A stretch of DNA of 64,000 nucleotides from Paenibacillus sp. JJ-100 (GTDB lineage: Bacteria > Bacillota > Bacilli > Paenibacillales > Paenibacillaceae): NCBI RefSeq assembly GCF_948329825.1, contig NZ_CAOJCM010000006.1, forward strand, positions 186,001-250,000. The letters run 5' to 3'. This document shows, piece after piece, positions 45,082 to 53,792 of this stretch. Each line of letters starts with the position of its first letter. Position 1 is the first letter of the stretch. The position numbers and the translations under genes were made by a program. Below the pieces are notes generated by a model, which was not told where the DNA came from, did not search any database, and saw only the letters and a list, made by a program, of their open reading frames with translations.

Positions 45082-45384
45082 ATGGAATGCATTGTACACT
45101 TTCAGGTGATTTATCCGCAACCACAGGAGCGTAAAACCCTTAGAGGGCTTATCTTTGTAGGACAAGGTCAGGAGCCGGCGACGAGTCAGCTTACGACGAT
45201 GTTTAAAGACATGGGATTTCATGTTCGACTGGAGGATGAAGCTCAGCTTTTGTTTAAACCAACAGAGGCCAATGCCAATTTTGAATATATTCGAGTTACC
45301 GAGCTGGATACCGGGGAAGAGGTCTACAAGGAAGATAAAGATCTCAAATCAATCCTCGAACATCTGTTGCCCCGACGTTTCTAA
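45082..45384 (+). CDS. Conserved hypothetical protein
   Basis: A 100-residue soluble protein that I do not recognise. It starts MECIVHFQVIYPQ, with beta-strand pattern throughout (GLIFVGQGQ; FHVRLEDEAQLLFKP; FEYIRVTELDTGEEVY). AAAGGGGAACC precedes the ATG. No signal peptide or membrane helix. It is divergent from the NUDIX gene. Confidence 0.65.
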   Translation: MECIVHFQVIYPQPQERKTLRGLIFVGQGQEPATSQLTTMFKDMGFHVRLEDEAQLLFKPTEANANFEYIRVTELDTGEEVYKEDKDLKSILEHLLPRRF

Positions 45385-45422
45385 GTGGTGGGTTGAGGAA
45401 CAATATATAGCAATTTGAATTT

Positions 45423-45452
45423 TAAAAAAGGTCCCACCTTCAAGGTGGAACC
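45423..45452 (-). terminator. Terminator, probably of mscL
   Basis: On the minus strand GGTTCCACCTTGAAGGTGGGAC forms a hairpin (CCACCTT/AAGGTGG) followed by TTTTTTA. It lies about 150 bases after mscL; the stretch between (45453-45602) holds no gene. Confidence 0.7.
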
Positions 45453-45602
45453 TAGGCTGATGCAGGTTTGGTGAATTTTACATGCATTCAACAGTGACGC
45501 ATCAGTGCATACCTGCTTTTCTTGTGCATAGCAGGATTAACGCATCAAACCTGCGTCATGATGTTATACCATTGTGCGTAGGAATGAAGTACATTCCGAT
45601 CG

Positions 45603-46097
45603 TTAGGCCGGAGCGTGGCTTCCTTCATCCTCCAGCTGTGAAGTACATTGGGAACAGCGGGTAGCTGCAGCTGGAATTTCAGACAGACAGTACTTGCACG
45701 TCTTCGTTTCTTTTTTCGGTTCGGGCTGAGCAGGCTCCTTACGTTTAAGGTAGTTGATGCCCTTAACCAGCATGAAAATACAGAACGCCACGATAATGAA
45801 ATCAATCAACACATTGATAAATTGACCGTAAGCAATGACGGTAGCCCCAACTTCATTGGCTTGTGCTAGTGTCGTAATATCTTGTCCGTTGGCTGTTTTC
45901 ATGCCGGGGTCGAGGTTCCATATTTTCTGGCTGAAATCAATTCCGCCGAGTAATTTCCCCACCGGGGGCATGATAATATCATTCACAAGTGACGTAACGA
46001 TTTTCCCAAAAGCCGCACCGATAATGACACCGACCGCCAGATCAATGACGTTACCCCGAACAGCAAACTCCTTGAATTCTTTTAATATACCTCTCAT
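45603..46097 (-). CDS. mscL: Large-conductance mechanosensitive channel with zinc-ribbon tail
   Basis: A 164-residue MscL. N-terminal amphipathic helix MRGILKEFKEFAVRGNV, first transmembrane helix with LAVGVIIGAAFGKIV, periplasmic loop and second helix FIIVAFCIFMLVKGI are standard. It opens under membrane tension to release solutes on osmotic downshock. Beyond the usual charged bundle (RKEPAQPEPKKE), the C terminus adds CKYC...CSQC, a zinc-ribbon-like cluster of about 20 residues. RBS AAAGGAG. The region 46098-46395 to its right holds no gene. Confidence 0.95.
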   Translation of the reverse strand: MRGILKEFKEFAVRGNVIDLAVGVIIGAAFGKIVTSLVNDIIMPPVGKLLGGIDFSQKIWNLDPGMKTANGQDITTLAQANEVGATVIAYGQFINVLIDFIIVAFCIFMLVKGINYLKRKEPAQPEPKKETKTCKYCLSEIPAAATRCSQCTSQLEDEGSHAPA

Positions 46098-46395
46098 TGC
46101 GACAATCTCCTTTGATGACTAGATTCAGAATGTTTCATCCCGTGTTCAGGATCAATCCCGTGGGATGTGCTTTTGTTCTCATATTGTACATAAAAAATCA
46201 GAATCAATCACCCCCTGTTTGTAAAACAAATATCGTTTACGCAATTTCCATGAAAATACCTCTTTATTTCAAGCCGCCAATTCGGTATACTTCTAACATT
46301 GTCGTATTGTTGTGGAGATTACACTTTTACATTCCGTTTCGCAATGATACATTGCAACGAATTGTGGAAACGAAAAATGAATTAAATATGCCGTT

Positions 46396-46463
46396 ACTCG
46401 TATATGTGCAGGAATAGGCCTGCATGTCTCTACCCGATCACCGGAATGATTGGACTACGGGAA
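46396..46463 (+). promoter_or_regulatory. Guanine riboswitch aptamer
   Basis: A purine riboswitch with P1 CTCGTA/TACGGG, P2 with loop GAATAGG, the conserved J2/3 TGTCTCTACC, P3 with loop CCGGAAT, and J3/1 GGACTACG. The discriminating base (position 74) is C, which pairs with guanine, so guanine or hypoxanthine is sensed rather than adenine. It controls the xpt-pbuX operon. Confidence 0.93.
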
Positions 46464-46576
46464 GGATACAACTGCGCGCTGCGTGGGTTAAGTTCAGATA
46501 TACCTTAGTATACTTTGAGCTTTGTCCCATCGTGCTTGTTGTATTCATGCGGCTTGTCCATAGAGGAACAAGTCCG

Positions 46577-46635
46577 TCTTTCCCGTCTCCGGTTTATGCC
46601 ATTGACGTGTGAAAAGGCGGGCTTTTTGTTTTTTT
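46577..46635 (+). terminator. Riboswitch expression platform: terminator and antiterminator
   Basis: CCCGTC (46582-46587) pairs with GGCGGG (46616-46621), followed by a long T-run, forming the terminator. The left arm (TCTTTCCCGT, 46577-46586) is also complementary to ACGGGAAGGA (46457-46466), the 3' strand of P1. Guanine binding holds P1 together and lets the terminator form; without it the antiterminator forms and xpt-pbuX is transcribed. The roughly 110-base distance between aptamer and terminator is longer than usual. Confidence 0.85.
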
Positions 46636-46706
46636 TACACGGGGAAGAGAAGACTGAACGGATGGATTACACATCAAGGTAAACACAACTTGGGGAGGAA
46701 AAAATA

Positions 46707-47294
46707 ATGCAATTGTTAAAAGACAAAGTAAGGCACGAAGGCATTGTCCTGTCGGAGCAAGTGCTAAAAGTAGACTCATTCCTGAATCACCAGATGGACC
46801 CGATTTTGATGAAAGAAGTCGGTAAAGAGTTCACTCGCCGATTCGAAGGTGAGAACATTACACGTGTACTGACGATTGAATCATCCGGTATCGCGCCAGG
46901 TATTATGACAGCACTCGAACTGAATGTTCCGCTGATCTTCGCCCGAAAGCAGAAGTCGCTTACCCTGACCCAGGACATTCTGGTGGAGAAAGTGTATTCC
47001 TTTACCAAGCAGGAGACGAATGAAATTACGGTTGCCAAAAAGTTCATGAACCCTGGTGATCGTGTGTTGATCATTGATGATTTTCTGGCGAACGGTGAGG
47101 CTGCCTTCGGTCTGGCTCGCATTGTGGAGCAGGTAGGCGCGGAAGTCGTTGGAATTGGAATTGTGATTGAAAAGGCGTTCCAACCGGGAGGTCGCCTGCT
47201 CAAAGAGGCGGGTTACCGTGTAGAATCTTTAGTTCGCATAGGGGCACTGTCCAATGGACAAGTGACATTCGCAGATGAGGAGGGCACGAACTGA
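46707..47294 (+). CDS. xpt: Xanthine phosphoribosyltransferase
   Basis: A 195-residue type I phosphoribosyltransferase that converts xanthine plus PRPP to XMP (purine salvage). The PRPP loop RVLIIDDFLANGEA and the ESSGIAPG substrate-loop segment match B. subtilis Xpt, as does the length. RBS TGGGGAGGAA. It starts 72 bases after the riboswitch terminator and is followed by pbuX with one base between the stop and the ATG. Confidence 0.95.
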   Translation: MQLLKDKVRHEGIVLSEQVLKVDSFLNHQMDPILMKEVGKEFTRRFEGENITRVLTIESSGIAPGIMTALELNVPLIFARKQKSLTLTQDILVEKVYSFTKQETNEITVAKKFMNPGDRVLIIDDFLANGEAAFGLARIVEQVGAEVVGIGIVIEKAFQPGGRLLKEAGYRVESLVRIGALSNGQVTFADEEGTN

Positions 47295-47295
47295 T

Positions 47296-48657
47296 ATGGC
47301 AAGCGAAAGTATTTTTCAGCGTCACCGGCATCCCGCCAAAACCTTCTCACTTGGCTTGCAGCACGTACTGGCGATGTATGCAGGAGCTGTCATTGTACCG
47401 CTTATTGTTAGTAACGCACTTGGATTCACTCAAGAGCAGCTGACCTACTTGATTGCGATTGATCTTCTTGCCTGTGGAGTCGCTACACTGCTGCAGGTCT
47501 GGGGGAATAAATATTTTGGCGTCGGGCTGCCCGTTATGCTCGGTTGTGCATTCCAAGCCGTCTCCCCGATGATCATGATCGGTCAGACAAGCGGAGTAGG
47601 GGCGATCTATGGTGCCATTATTGCTTCAGGTCTGTTCGTGCTCATCTTCTCAGGATTGTTCGGCAAGCTGATTCGACTCTTTCCACCTGTTGTTACGGGT
47701 TCGGTTGTAACGATCATAGGTTTGACACTGATTCCGGTGGCATTTAACGATCTGGGTGGTGGTCAGGGACAGCCGGACTTTGGCAGTGGTGTTAATCTGT
47801 TACTCGGTTTCGGTGTATTTATCTTTATTATTTTAATGACTCGTTTCACAACAGGTTTTATACGTTCGATCTCTGTATTAATCGGTCTATTCGTTGGAAC
47901 GGTGGTGGCTGGCTTGATGGGCGAGGTAAAATTGGCTCCTGTGCTTGATGCAAGCTGGTTCCATATGGTGCAGCCGTTCTATTTCGGGAAACCGACGTTT
48001 GAGATCGTTCCTATTCTCACGATGATTCTCGTCGCTATTGTCAGTGTCGCAGAATCTACGGGAGTATTTATGGCACTCGGCAAAATTATGGACAAGGACC
48101 TCACCTCCAAAGATTTGGCGCGTGGGTATCGTGCAGAAGGACTGGCTATTGTCCTTGGAGGGATATTCAACTCCTTCCCTTATACAACGTATTCGCAAAA
48201 TGTAGGGCTTGTTCAGATGACACGTGTTAAGACGCGTGATGTGATCGTCGTTGCAGGCGGTTTGCTGATTGTCATCGGTTTTGTACCGAAGATTGCCGCA
48301 CTTGCTCAGCTTGTACCAGGTTCAGTGCTTGGGGGTGCCATGGTAGCACTGTTCGGCATGGTCGTATCCTCCGGTATTCGCATCATCGGGACTCAGGTCG
48401 ATCTGAATCGCCATGAAAACCTGTTCATCGTTGCGTGTTCTGTTGGCATGGGGCTTGGCGTGACTGTAGTGCCACAGTTGTTCGCAGGTGCACCAGACTG
48501 GGCTCAGATTATGCTGGGGAACGGTATTATTGCGGGTAGTTTTACAGCAATTTTCATGAATCTATTGTTTAATGGCCTTGGTAGCAAAGAAACAGCCGCT
48601 CAGCTGGCGGAGCAGCACACGGGTGAAATGATTGAGGAAAACATTAAAACGGCGTAA
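47296..48657 (+). CDS. pbuX: Xanthine permease (NCS2 family)
   Basis: A 453-residue nucleobase:cation symporter with 14 predicted transmembrane segments. Family segments are LGLQHVLAMYAGAVIVPLIV near the N terminus, the QAVSP region (TM3) and FVAVAESTG-type motif (AIVSVAESTGVFMALGK). It imports xanthine for Xpt. It begins one base after the xpt stop and shares the guanine riboswitch. ATG 47296 preferred; the frame reads 7 codons upstream within xpt. Confidence 0.95.
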   Translation: MASESIFQRHRHPAKTFSLGLQHVLAMYAGAVIVPLIVSNALGFTQEQLTYLIAIDLLACGVATLLQVWGNKYFGVGLPVMLGCAFQAVSPMIMIGQTSGVGAIYGAIIASGLFVLIFSGLFGKLIRLFPPVVTGSVVTIIGLTLIPVAFNDLGGGQGQPDFGSGVNLLLGFGVFIFIILMTRFTTGFIRSISVLIGLFVGTVVAGLMGEVKLAPVLDASWFHMVQPFYFGKPTFEIVPILTMILVAIVSVAESTGVFMALGKIMDKDLTSKDLARGYRAEGLAIVLGGIFNSFPYTTYSQNVGLVQMTRVKTRDVIVVAGGLLIVIGFVPKIAALAQLVPGSVLGGAMVALFGMVVSSGIRIIGTQVDLNRHENLFIVACSVGMGLGVTVVPQLFAGAPDWAQIMLGNGIIAGSFTAIFMNLLFNGLGSKETAAQLAEQHTGEMIEENIKTA

Positions 48658-48830
48658 TGTAATTTCCCAGTGTGATTGTTATGTAAACTATACAGTGTGA
48701 ATTATTCATGGCATAACGGATATTGACTCAGGACATGAATGATTTATTCCATGAATGATTCAGGTTATAAATGATATTGTCATGGATATGAATCTTATTT
48801 ATGAACAGTTAACATAATATATGCACAGCA

Positions 48831-48880
48831 AACACCGAAACGACGGGTTCAGCAGAACCCACCGTTTCGGTGTTTTTGTG
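48831..48880 (+). terminator. Terminator of xpt-pbuX
   Basis: AACACCGAAACG (48831-48842) and CGTTTCGGTGTT (48863-48874), with an inner GGGTTC/GAACCC stem, then TTTGTGTTTTTT. Confidence 0.9.
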
Positions 48881-48890
48881 TTTTTTCCTA

Positions 48891-49229
48891 TTACAGATGT
48901 CGCATTTGCTTCTCGGCCACATCACCAACCCAAGGCAGCTTGAACCATTTCCCTTGCAGACTGGTCACTACCATCACAAGCCATACGATGATCCCCAGAA
49001 GGGATAACATTGAAGCTACAAGTGGCCCGAATAGCGGCAGAAAGGTGGACAGCACATGCCCTACCATGATGAGACCAAAAACGATCACCGATTGAAGGGC
49101 ATGGAATAACACAAATCGGCTGCGCTTCTCCACCGCAAGAAAGATGATGCCGCCTACAAACGTGAATAAATAACACAGCATACCCGCTATATTTTCATCC
49201 AGACCACTGGATGATTTCATCGGTGACAT
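48891..49229 (-). CDS. DUF4870-family small membrane protein
   Basis: A 112-residue protein with three transmembrane helices (AGMLCYLFTFVGGIIFLAV; FHALQSVIVFGLIMVGHVL; SLLGIIVWLVMVVTSLQG) and the DUF4870/Tic20-like order: LSYLFT-type first helix, EKRSRFVLFHALQS loop. AAGGAGG before ATG 49229. Function unknown. It ends only 10 bases past the pbuX terminator. Confidence 0.85.
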   Translation of the reverse strand: MSPMKSSSGLDENIAGMLCYLFTFVGGIIFLAVEKRSRFVLFHALQSVIVFGLIMVGHVLSTFLPLFGPLVASMLSLLGIIVWLVMVVTSLQGKWFKLPWVGDVAEKQMRHL

Positions 49230-49403
49230 TCGGCCCAGCCTCCTTTGTTATATGGCTTTTATACAGCCTATGAGGGAGATGGACAGAACTGAACCGGTTT
49301 GACCAACGATTGTTTCAGGTGGATAGAAGAGAAGGCGACAGATTAGAAAAAAATAAGACTAAGGATCCATATATGGATGGAAGTGCGTGTATACACATAC
49401 AAT

Positions 49404-49431
49404 TTGAGACTTTCTACATATTCAATATATT
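49404..49431 (+). promoter_or_regulatory. Possible promoter of the VgrG island
   Basis: TTGAGA (49404-49409), a 16-base spacer and TATATT (49426-49431) in an A+T-rich stretch about 70 bases before the first VgrG-like gene. The 49230-49499 gap holds no gene. Confidence 0.35.
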
Positions 49432-49499
49432 CCATAAAATTCTGATTTATATAAATGCATTATTAAATGTGAAGTTACATGAATGCAAGGAGGCCAATC

Positions 49500-51071
49500 A
49501 TGAATATATCCGCAACAACATACGGTCAGGTTCGGGTAACACCTTACGAGATTGTTCGCCTACAGACCCTTGAAGTCAATAAAACGATGAACGGCCATGC
49601 GCGAATGAGAATGACGGCAGTGATCCCGGAAGCGCGCAAAGACAGCTATGTCCAGGCAACAACATCTCAGACGGATATTAAAGTGAAAATTACCGATGAC
49701 GATGGACGCGAAAAGGTATTTTTCTCGGGTGTGGTGCTACATGTGAAAGTCAATGTGATTAACGGCGTACATACCCTTATGGTTGACGCTGTATCCCATA
49801 CCTACCTGCTAGATGTTAAGCTCCACAAGCGTTCCTTCCAGAACCCTAATCTGTCTTACAAGAATCTGGTACGCAAGATTATATCCCCTTATGAAGGCTC
49901 AGATGTCATTGATTATGTAACGAATGGTCGTAAAATCGGAGATTTTGTCATGCAATATGAGGAAACCGATTGGCAATTTATCAAAAGGATGGCATCCCAC
50001 TTCTACACTGGAGTTGTAGCGGATACAGCTTCCGGCAAACCCAAGTTTTATTTTGGCTTACCCGAAGGCCAGTATAAGGGTGAATTGCAAGCAACGCATT
50101 ATACAGCGACCAAACGAATTGCGGACTATCGATCTGCCAAGGAAAATAAAGTGCCAGGTGCCAAAGATCCGGATTATATCGTATATGAAGCGGACAGCAG
50201 GCAATGGTTCGAAGTGGGGAGTGAAGTAGGGTTCAAGTCCAAAAAGTGGATTGTCGGTGAAGTGAAGACTCGATTCATCGATAGTTTGCTCAATCATACG
50301 TATTCCATATATCCAGCTGAGGGGCTTCGTTGTAAGAAGAGCTACAATACTTCCATTATTGGCGCTTCTATTCAAGCTTCTGTTCTTCAAGTCAAAGGGG
50401 ACAAAGTCCGTGCCAAGCTGGATATGGATGAGCAGCAGGATGAGAGCACAGCCTATTTCTTCCCCTATTCAACGATTTATGCTTCCGAGAACAATACGGG
50501 ATGGTATTGCATGCCTGAAGTGAACGATAGCATCCGTATTTATTTTCCGAGCAAAAAAGAGGAAGATGGCATTGCCATAAGCTCTGTAAAAAGACAAGAT
50601 CCTGAGATTGTACCGGCTGCACCAAAACAGGTATCAACCGCATCACCAGCGGCTGGAAAGGGTTCTTCAGGACAGTCTGGGGGGAGTTCAAGTGGAAGCA
50701 ATCGTCATCAAGCAGGTGCAGGTGGAGGCAGCGCTAGCTCGGCTAATAGAGTAGCTCCACCTCCTGTGCCTGAAGATCGGATGGGCAACCCTGACATCAA
50801 GACATTCCGAACAAAGTATGGGAAAGAGATCATGCTGGCTCCAGACAAAATTGTGATCTCGGCAGGTGGAATGTATATCACCGTCAGTGATGAGAATGGC
50901 ATCGAGATTGTAAGTGATCAGAATGTCAGTATTACTGCTGGGCAGGATGTTGTCATGTCTGGACAGACCATTCGGATCGCAGGTGAGAAGGTTGAATTAA
51001 CCGGAAAGGGCAACACCATCACTCTGGAAGAAGAGCTGAAGATGCATGGAGCGGAGATCAAGATGAATTAG
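49500..51071 (+). CDS. VgrG-like contractile injection spike protein 1
   Basis: A 523-residue VgrG/late-control-D-like spike protein. Residues about 1-270 are gp27-like (FVMQYEETDWQFIKRMASHF is the family's most telling segment), about 285-370 form the gp5 OB-fold (VKGDKVRAKLDMDEQ; FPYSTIYASENNTGWYCMP), followed by a Gly/Ser/Ala-rich linker (about 375-425) and a short beta-rich stalk (about 430-523). No C-terminal toxin is present. ATG 49500 is chosen for AAGGAGG; an earlier ATG at 49479 lacks one. First gene of a co-oriented set up to 57375. Confidence 0.8.
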   Translation: MNISATTYGQVRVTPYEIVRLQTLEVNKTMNGHARMRMTAVIPEARKDSYVQATTSQTDIKVKITDDDGREKVFFSGVVLHVKVNVINGVHTLMVDAVSHTYLLDVKLHKRSFQNPNLSYKNLVRKIISPYEGSDVIDYVTNGRKIGDFVMQYEETDWQFIKRMASHFYTGVVADTASGKPKFYFGLPEGQYKGELQATHYTATKRIADYRSAKENKVPGAKDPDYIVYEADSRQWFEVGSEVGFKSKKWIVGEVKTRFIDSLLNHTYSIYPAEGLRCKKSYNTSIIGASIQASVLQVKGDKVRAKLDMDEQQDESTAYFFPYSTIYASENNTGWYCMPEVNDSIRIYFPSKKEEDGIAISSVKRQDPEIVPAAPKQVSTASPAAGKGSSGQSGGSSSGSNRHQAGAGGGSASSANRVAPPPVPEDRMGNPDIKTFRTKYGKEIMLAPDKIVISAGGMYITVSDENGIEIVSDQNVSITAGQDVVMSGQTIRIAGEKVELTGKGNTITLEEELKMHGAEIKMN

Positions 51072-51096
51072 CCATGAGTGATAGAAAGGAAGAGAA

Positions 51097-52245
51097 ATGA
51101 ACAAAGCGGAAGCGATCGCACATTTGCAGCAGGAAGTATGGGAACCCGCACTTCAGGATCAACTCTCCAACCTGAGGGCGTATATCGTACAACATCAGGA
51201 GGCACTAATCCATTCATTCGTCGAATCCATGCAGCAACTCGTTCTAAAGGCAGTATCGGCCCAACAGACACTTGGGAAAGATCCCATCGCAATCCTGCAT
51301 TGTTCGATGTTGAGAACATCTATATTGGAGGGGAATTACCTCTGCTTACTGGAAGCTTACTCCAACCGATGGTATTGGGACGAGGTGGAGTGCTTGCATA
51401 CATATGATGCGACATGGGCTATGCAGCCGTTGTCTTCGTTACAAGAGCATCTCCATATCAAGATGAGACGTTATGGGGGTGTACTTAATGCTTCTGACGT
51501 TGAACGGATGATGTTGCAGTCTGCGAGTCGATTCAATGCCTATGTCACTGCGCTTGCACGTTTGGCCGTTCCTCATATTGTGAACTTGAAAGAGATGGAA
51601 CACATCGACCGTGCAGAGCTGTTTCAGATCAGGGTAGGTGAATACAAGGACTGGAGTGAACCTGTATATATCAGGGACTACGGGTATAGAGACATTCAGA
51701 ACATTCGCAAGAAGTTGTCTGTAGCGGAAGGTTTGGAATGCGCTTATGGAGACTATACGTCATTATCCTTGGCAGAGGGAATATATGATCACGTGGATAT
51801 CCGGTATTCGGACTTCAGTCACACAGACCTGAGCAAGAGTAGCTTAAGGAATGCTGTAATGATTGGAACCAGATGGGAACATAGTGAGCTCAGTGGAGCT
51901 GATCTTCGAGGGGCACTACTCATGGATGCTGAATTCCGGGAATGCAATCTGTGTGGAGCTGACCTGTCTGATGTCAGTGATGGAGGAAATATGGGAGCTC
52001 AGGAAGGTGTTCTTGGTCTTCAGGGAATCTGCTTCGCAGGAGCCAATATGGAAGGTGCTGACCTCAGGGGAGCACAGTTATTCCATGCCGATTTCCAGGG
52101 AGCTAGACTGGGTCAGGCACAGATCTGGCTTCATGATCGTGAACGGTATAGGCATGTTCTGACTGAAGAGCAGATGGAATCGATATACTGGGTTGTCTCT
52201 CGTGAGGAAGAGGAGGAGTTATGGTCCAACGATTTTACGAACTGA
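51097..52245 (+). CDS. Pentapeptide-repeat protein
   Basis: A 382-residue protein. The N-terminal 210 residues are mainly helical with no recognised domain. The C-terminal part (about 225-350) consists of A(D/N)LxG pentapeptide repeats (LSGADLRGALLMDAEF; GADLSDV; GANMEGADLRGAQLFHADFQGARLG) that fold as a right-handed beta-helix. In Gram-negative injection loci such proteins pair with VgrG as loaders or tips; here the position between two VgrG genes suggests the same. RBS GAAGAGA. The 3' end overlaps the next gene by 25 bases. Confidence 0.8.
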   Translation: MNKAEAIAHLQQEVWEPALQDQLSNLRAYIVQHQEALIHSFVESMQQLVLKAVSAQQTLGKDPIAILHCSMLRTSILEGNYLCLLEAYSNRWYWDEVECLHTYDATWAMQPLSSLQEHLHIKMRRYGGVLNASDVERMMLQSASRFNAYVTALARLAVPHIVNLKEMEHIDRAELFQIRVGEYKDWSEPVYIRDYGYRDIQNIRKKLSVAEGLECAYGDYTSLSLAEGIYDHVDIRYSDFSHTDLSKSSLRNAVMIGTRWEHSELSGADLRGALLMDAEFRECNLCGADLSDVSDGGNMGAQEGVLGLQGICFAGANMEGADLRGAQLFHADFQGARLGQAQIWLHDRERYRHVLTEEQMESIYWVVSREEEEELWSNDFTN

Positions 52246-52718
52246 CCGAAGATCATCGGATATTGAATCCGTTCAGGCCTCCGGCGCTACCCACTAGTTT
52301 TGATGAGTTGCCCCTCTCATCTGTCATGATGATTGAACGGCAAATGAATGAAGAGCCGACGGATTGGATAAGCAGGCCTTCGTATTTTGTCAGTGATCGC
52401 ATGAAGCGGCTTATGGAGATGGTCGATGAAGCACTATTGTTCAAATCGGTCACCTTCATTGATCAACGTAGCGGGGAACAGTTGGGTTACTGGGCATGTC
52501 ATATCCCTGCTGTGCTCGCATTGTCTGACAACAGCTTGTTTTATCCGAATGGCTCCATACAGCACCTGTTATTACAGGGTGAGAAGGTTAGAGATCAGCG
52601 TATGTTTACCTTGGAAGGTGCACGAGGGAGTGGTGTGATTGTGCGCTTGGATCTAGCGGAAAGTATGCTTCGCAGAGGGTTAAGCGGCTTTGTTTTGCGA
52701 AAGGTGGATCTGGAATGA
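52221..52718 (+). CDS. Imm11-like protein
   Basis: A 165-residue soluble protein resembling the Imm11/DUF1629 family found in polymorphic toxin and type VI loci (FYELTED at the start; VSDRMKRLMEMVDEALLFKSVTF; YWACHIP; GFVLRKVDLE at the end). In this family it may be an immunity or accessory spike factor. The ATG is inside the pentapeptide gene behind GAGGAGG, and its stop overlaps the next start (ATGA), so it is translationally coupled on both sides. Confidence 0.5.
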   Translation: MVQRFYELTEDHRILNPFRPPALPTSFDELPLSSVMMIERQMNEEPTDWISRPSYFVSDRMKRLMEMVDEALLFKSVTFIDQRSGEQLGYWACHIPAVLALSDNSLFYPNGSIQHLLLQGEKVRDQRMFTLEGARGSGVIVRLDLAESMLRRGLSGFVLRKVDLE

Positions 52719-53368
52719 ACCGCTATGGGGATGAGATGTTGTTGAAAATGGATCGGGATTTCCGTCTGGCCAAGCGCATTCAGGAAATTGAAGCATCCAG
52801 TGAAGACATGATGACACAGGAAGAAGTTACGTCTGGTCTACGCCGCGGGCTGATCGAGACGGATGAGGAGAGCATCACACTCAACAGTCACCAAATCTGG
52901 GAAGGGGTACTGACTCTTCCTTTACCGGATCATCTGGTCCAAGTTCCCCGAGGCAAGTTGCAGGAGGGGCGAAACAGCCATGGACGAGATGAAGTGATGT
53001 GGATCGACGAGCGAAAAGGTATCAGCATATGCCTGTCTAGATTATCACATCCATTACATGTCAGCCAGATTGAGAGAATGGGCGTTGTTATCACAGAGCA
53101 GATGGGATCGCTCAAAAAAGAAGCGCAGTGGCTACATGAAGAGAAGGTGCAGGGAGATTCCCTGGTTGTCTTCTATGGAGAGTCCATTCAACCCTCAACC
53201 AGGGGAATGGCATATGACATGGTGTTCGTTACTTCGGTAGGAGGGAGAGCAGTCACGGGAAATGTTCGATTTCCTGTAGAGCTGCTGCATCTATGGCGGC
53301 TTCTAACAAGGGCGATATTCATATGTGCCCATACGAGTGAGAAGGGAAATGAACCTTTAGAGTTATAG
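52715..53368 (+). CDS. Possible DcrB/EagR-like effector adaptor
   Basis: A 217-residue protein without recognised family of high certainty. The C-terminal two thirds (about 55-205) have the alternating strand/helix order of DcrB-type proteins, e.g. WEGVLTLPLPDHLV, ISICLSRLSHPLH, RMGVVITEQMGSLKKEAQWLHEE, DSLVVFYGESIQ, YDMVFVTSVGGRAVTGNVRFP. DcrB-fold EagR chaperones load VgrG/PAAR effectors in type VI systems, and the position before the PAAR-like and toxin genes agrees. Overlaps the previous gene by 4 bases. Confidence 0.4.
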   Translation: MNRYGDEMLLKMDRDFRLAKRIQEIEASSEDMMTQEEVTSGLRRGLIETDEESITLNSHQIWEGVLTLPLPDHLVQVPRGKLQEGRNSHGRDEVMWIDERKGISICLSRLSHPLHVSQIERMGVVITEQMGSLKKEAQWLHEEKVQGDSLVVFYGESIQPSTRGMAYDMVFVTSVGGRAVTGNVRFPVELLHLWRLLTRAIFICAHTSEKGNEPLEL

Positions 53369-53385
53369 CACAGGAGGGAAATAAA

Positions 53386-53763
53386 ATGCTTCTACCCATG
53401 CTGGTCAAAGCTCTGATGTCAGGAGGCTTGAATGGTGAGTTCACCTATGTGGTCAGAGGTGCTGAGATTTCTTGTAGTGAGGGGTCAGATCCCGGTGTAC
53501 TGAATCTGCCTCTTTCCCACGGCATTTATATCAAGGAACAGCCTGTATTGAACGTTGCAGACGTGATTCCCCTGGCTAACGTGGGGCGGTGTGGGTTTTG
53601 TAAAAAGGATGGCGCCGTGTGTGAACCGGATACGTTCTTCAATAAATGGAGCCAAGGCAAAGAAGACGTGTTGGTGGAAGGTGAGGCTGCTCTGCTCAGT
53701 CGATCTGAACTGATATGTCGAAAGGGCGGGATTATCAAGATTGAGATGGACGGTCAGATGTAA
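53386..53763 (+). CDS. DUF4280 PAAR-like spike-tip protein
   Basis: A 125-residue protein of the DUF4280 group, PAAR-like domains that cap a VgrG spike. It has the G-A-EISCSEG start, the SHGIYIKEQPVLNVAD centre, a cysteine pair CGFCKKDG and the LICRKGGIIKIEMDGQM end. The Cys and other residues may hold a metal as in PAAR tips. CAGGAGGGAAA precedes the ATG. It lies just ahead of the toxin-bearing VgrG, its likely partner. Confidence 0.75.
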   Translation: MLLPMLVKALMSGGLNGEFTYVVRGAEISCSEGSDPGVLNLPLSHGIYIKEQPVLNVADVIPLANVGRCGFCKKDGAVCEPDTFFNKWSQGKEDVLVEGEAALLSRSELICRKGGIIKIEMDGQM

Positions 53764-53792
53764 GATACAGACGAATAGAAAGGGGGAACACG

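Noticed and set aside
46424..46612. 62-codon plus-strand reading frame
   Set aside because: It lies across the guanine riboswitch and its terminator; no protein family likeness.
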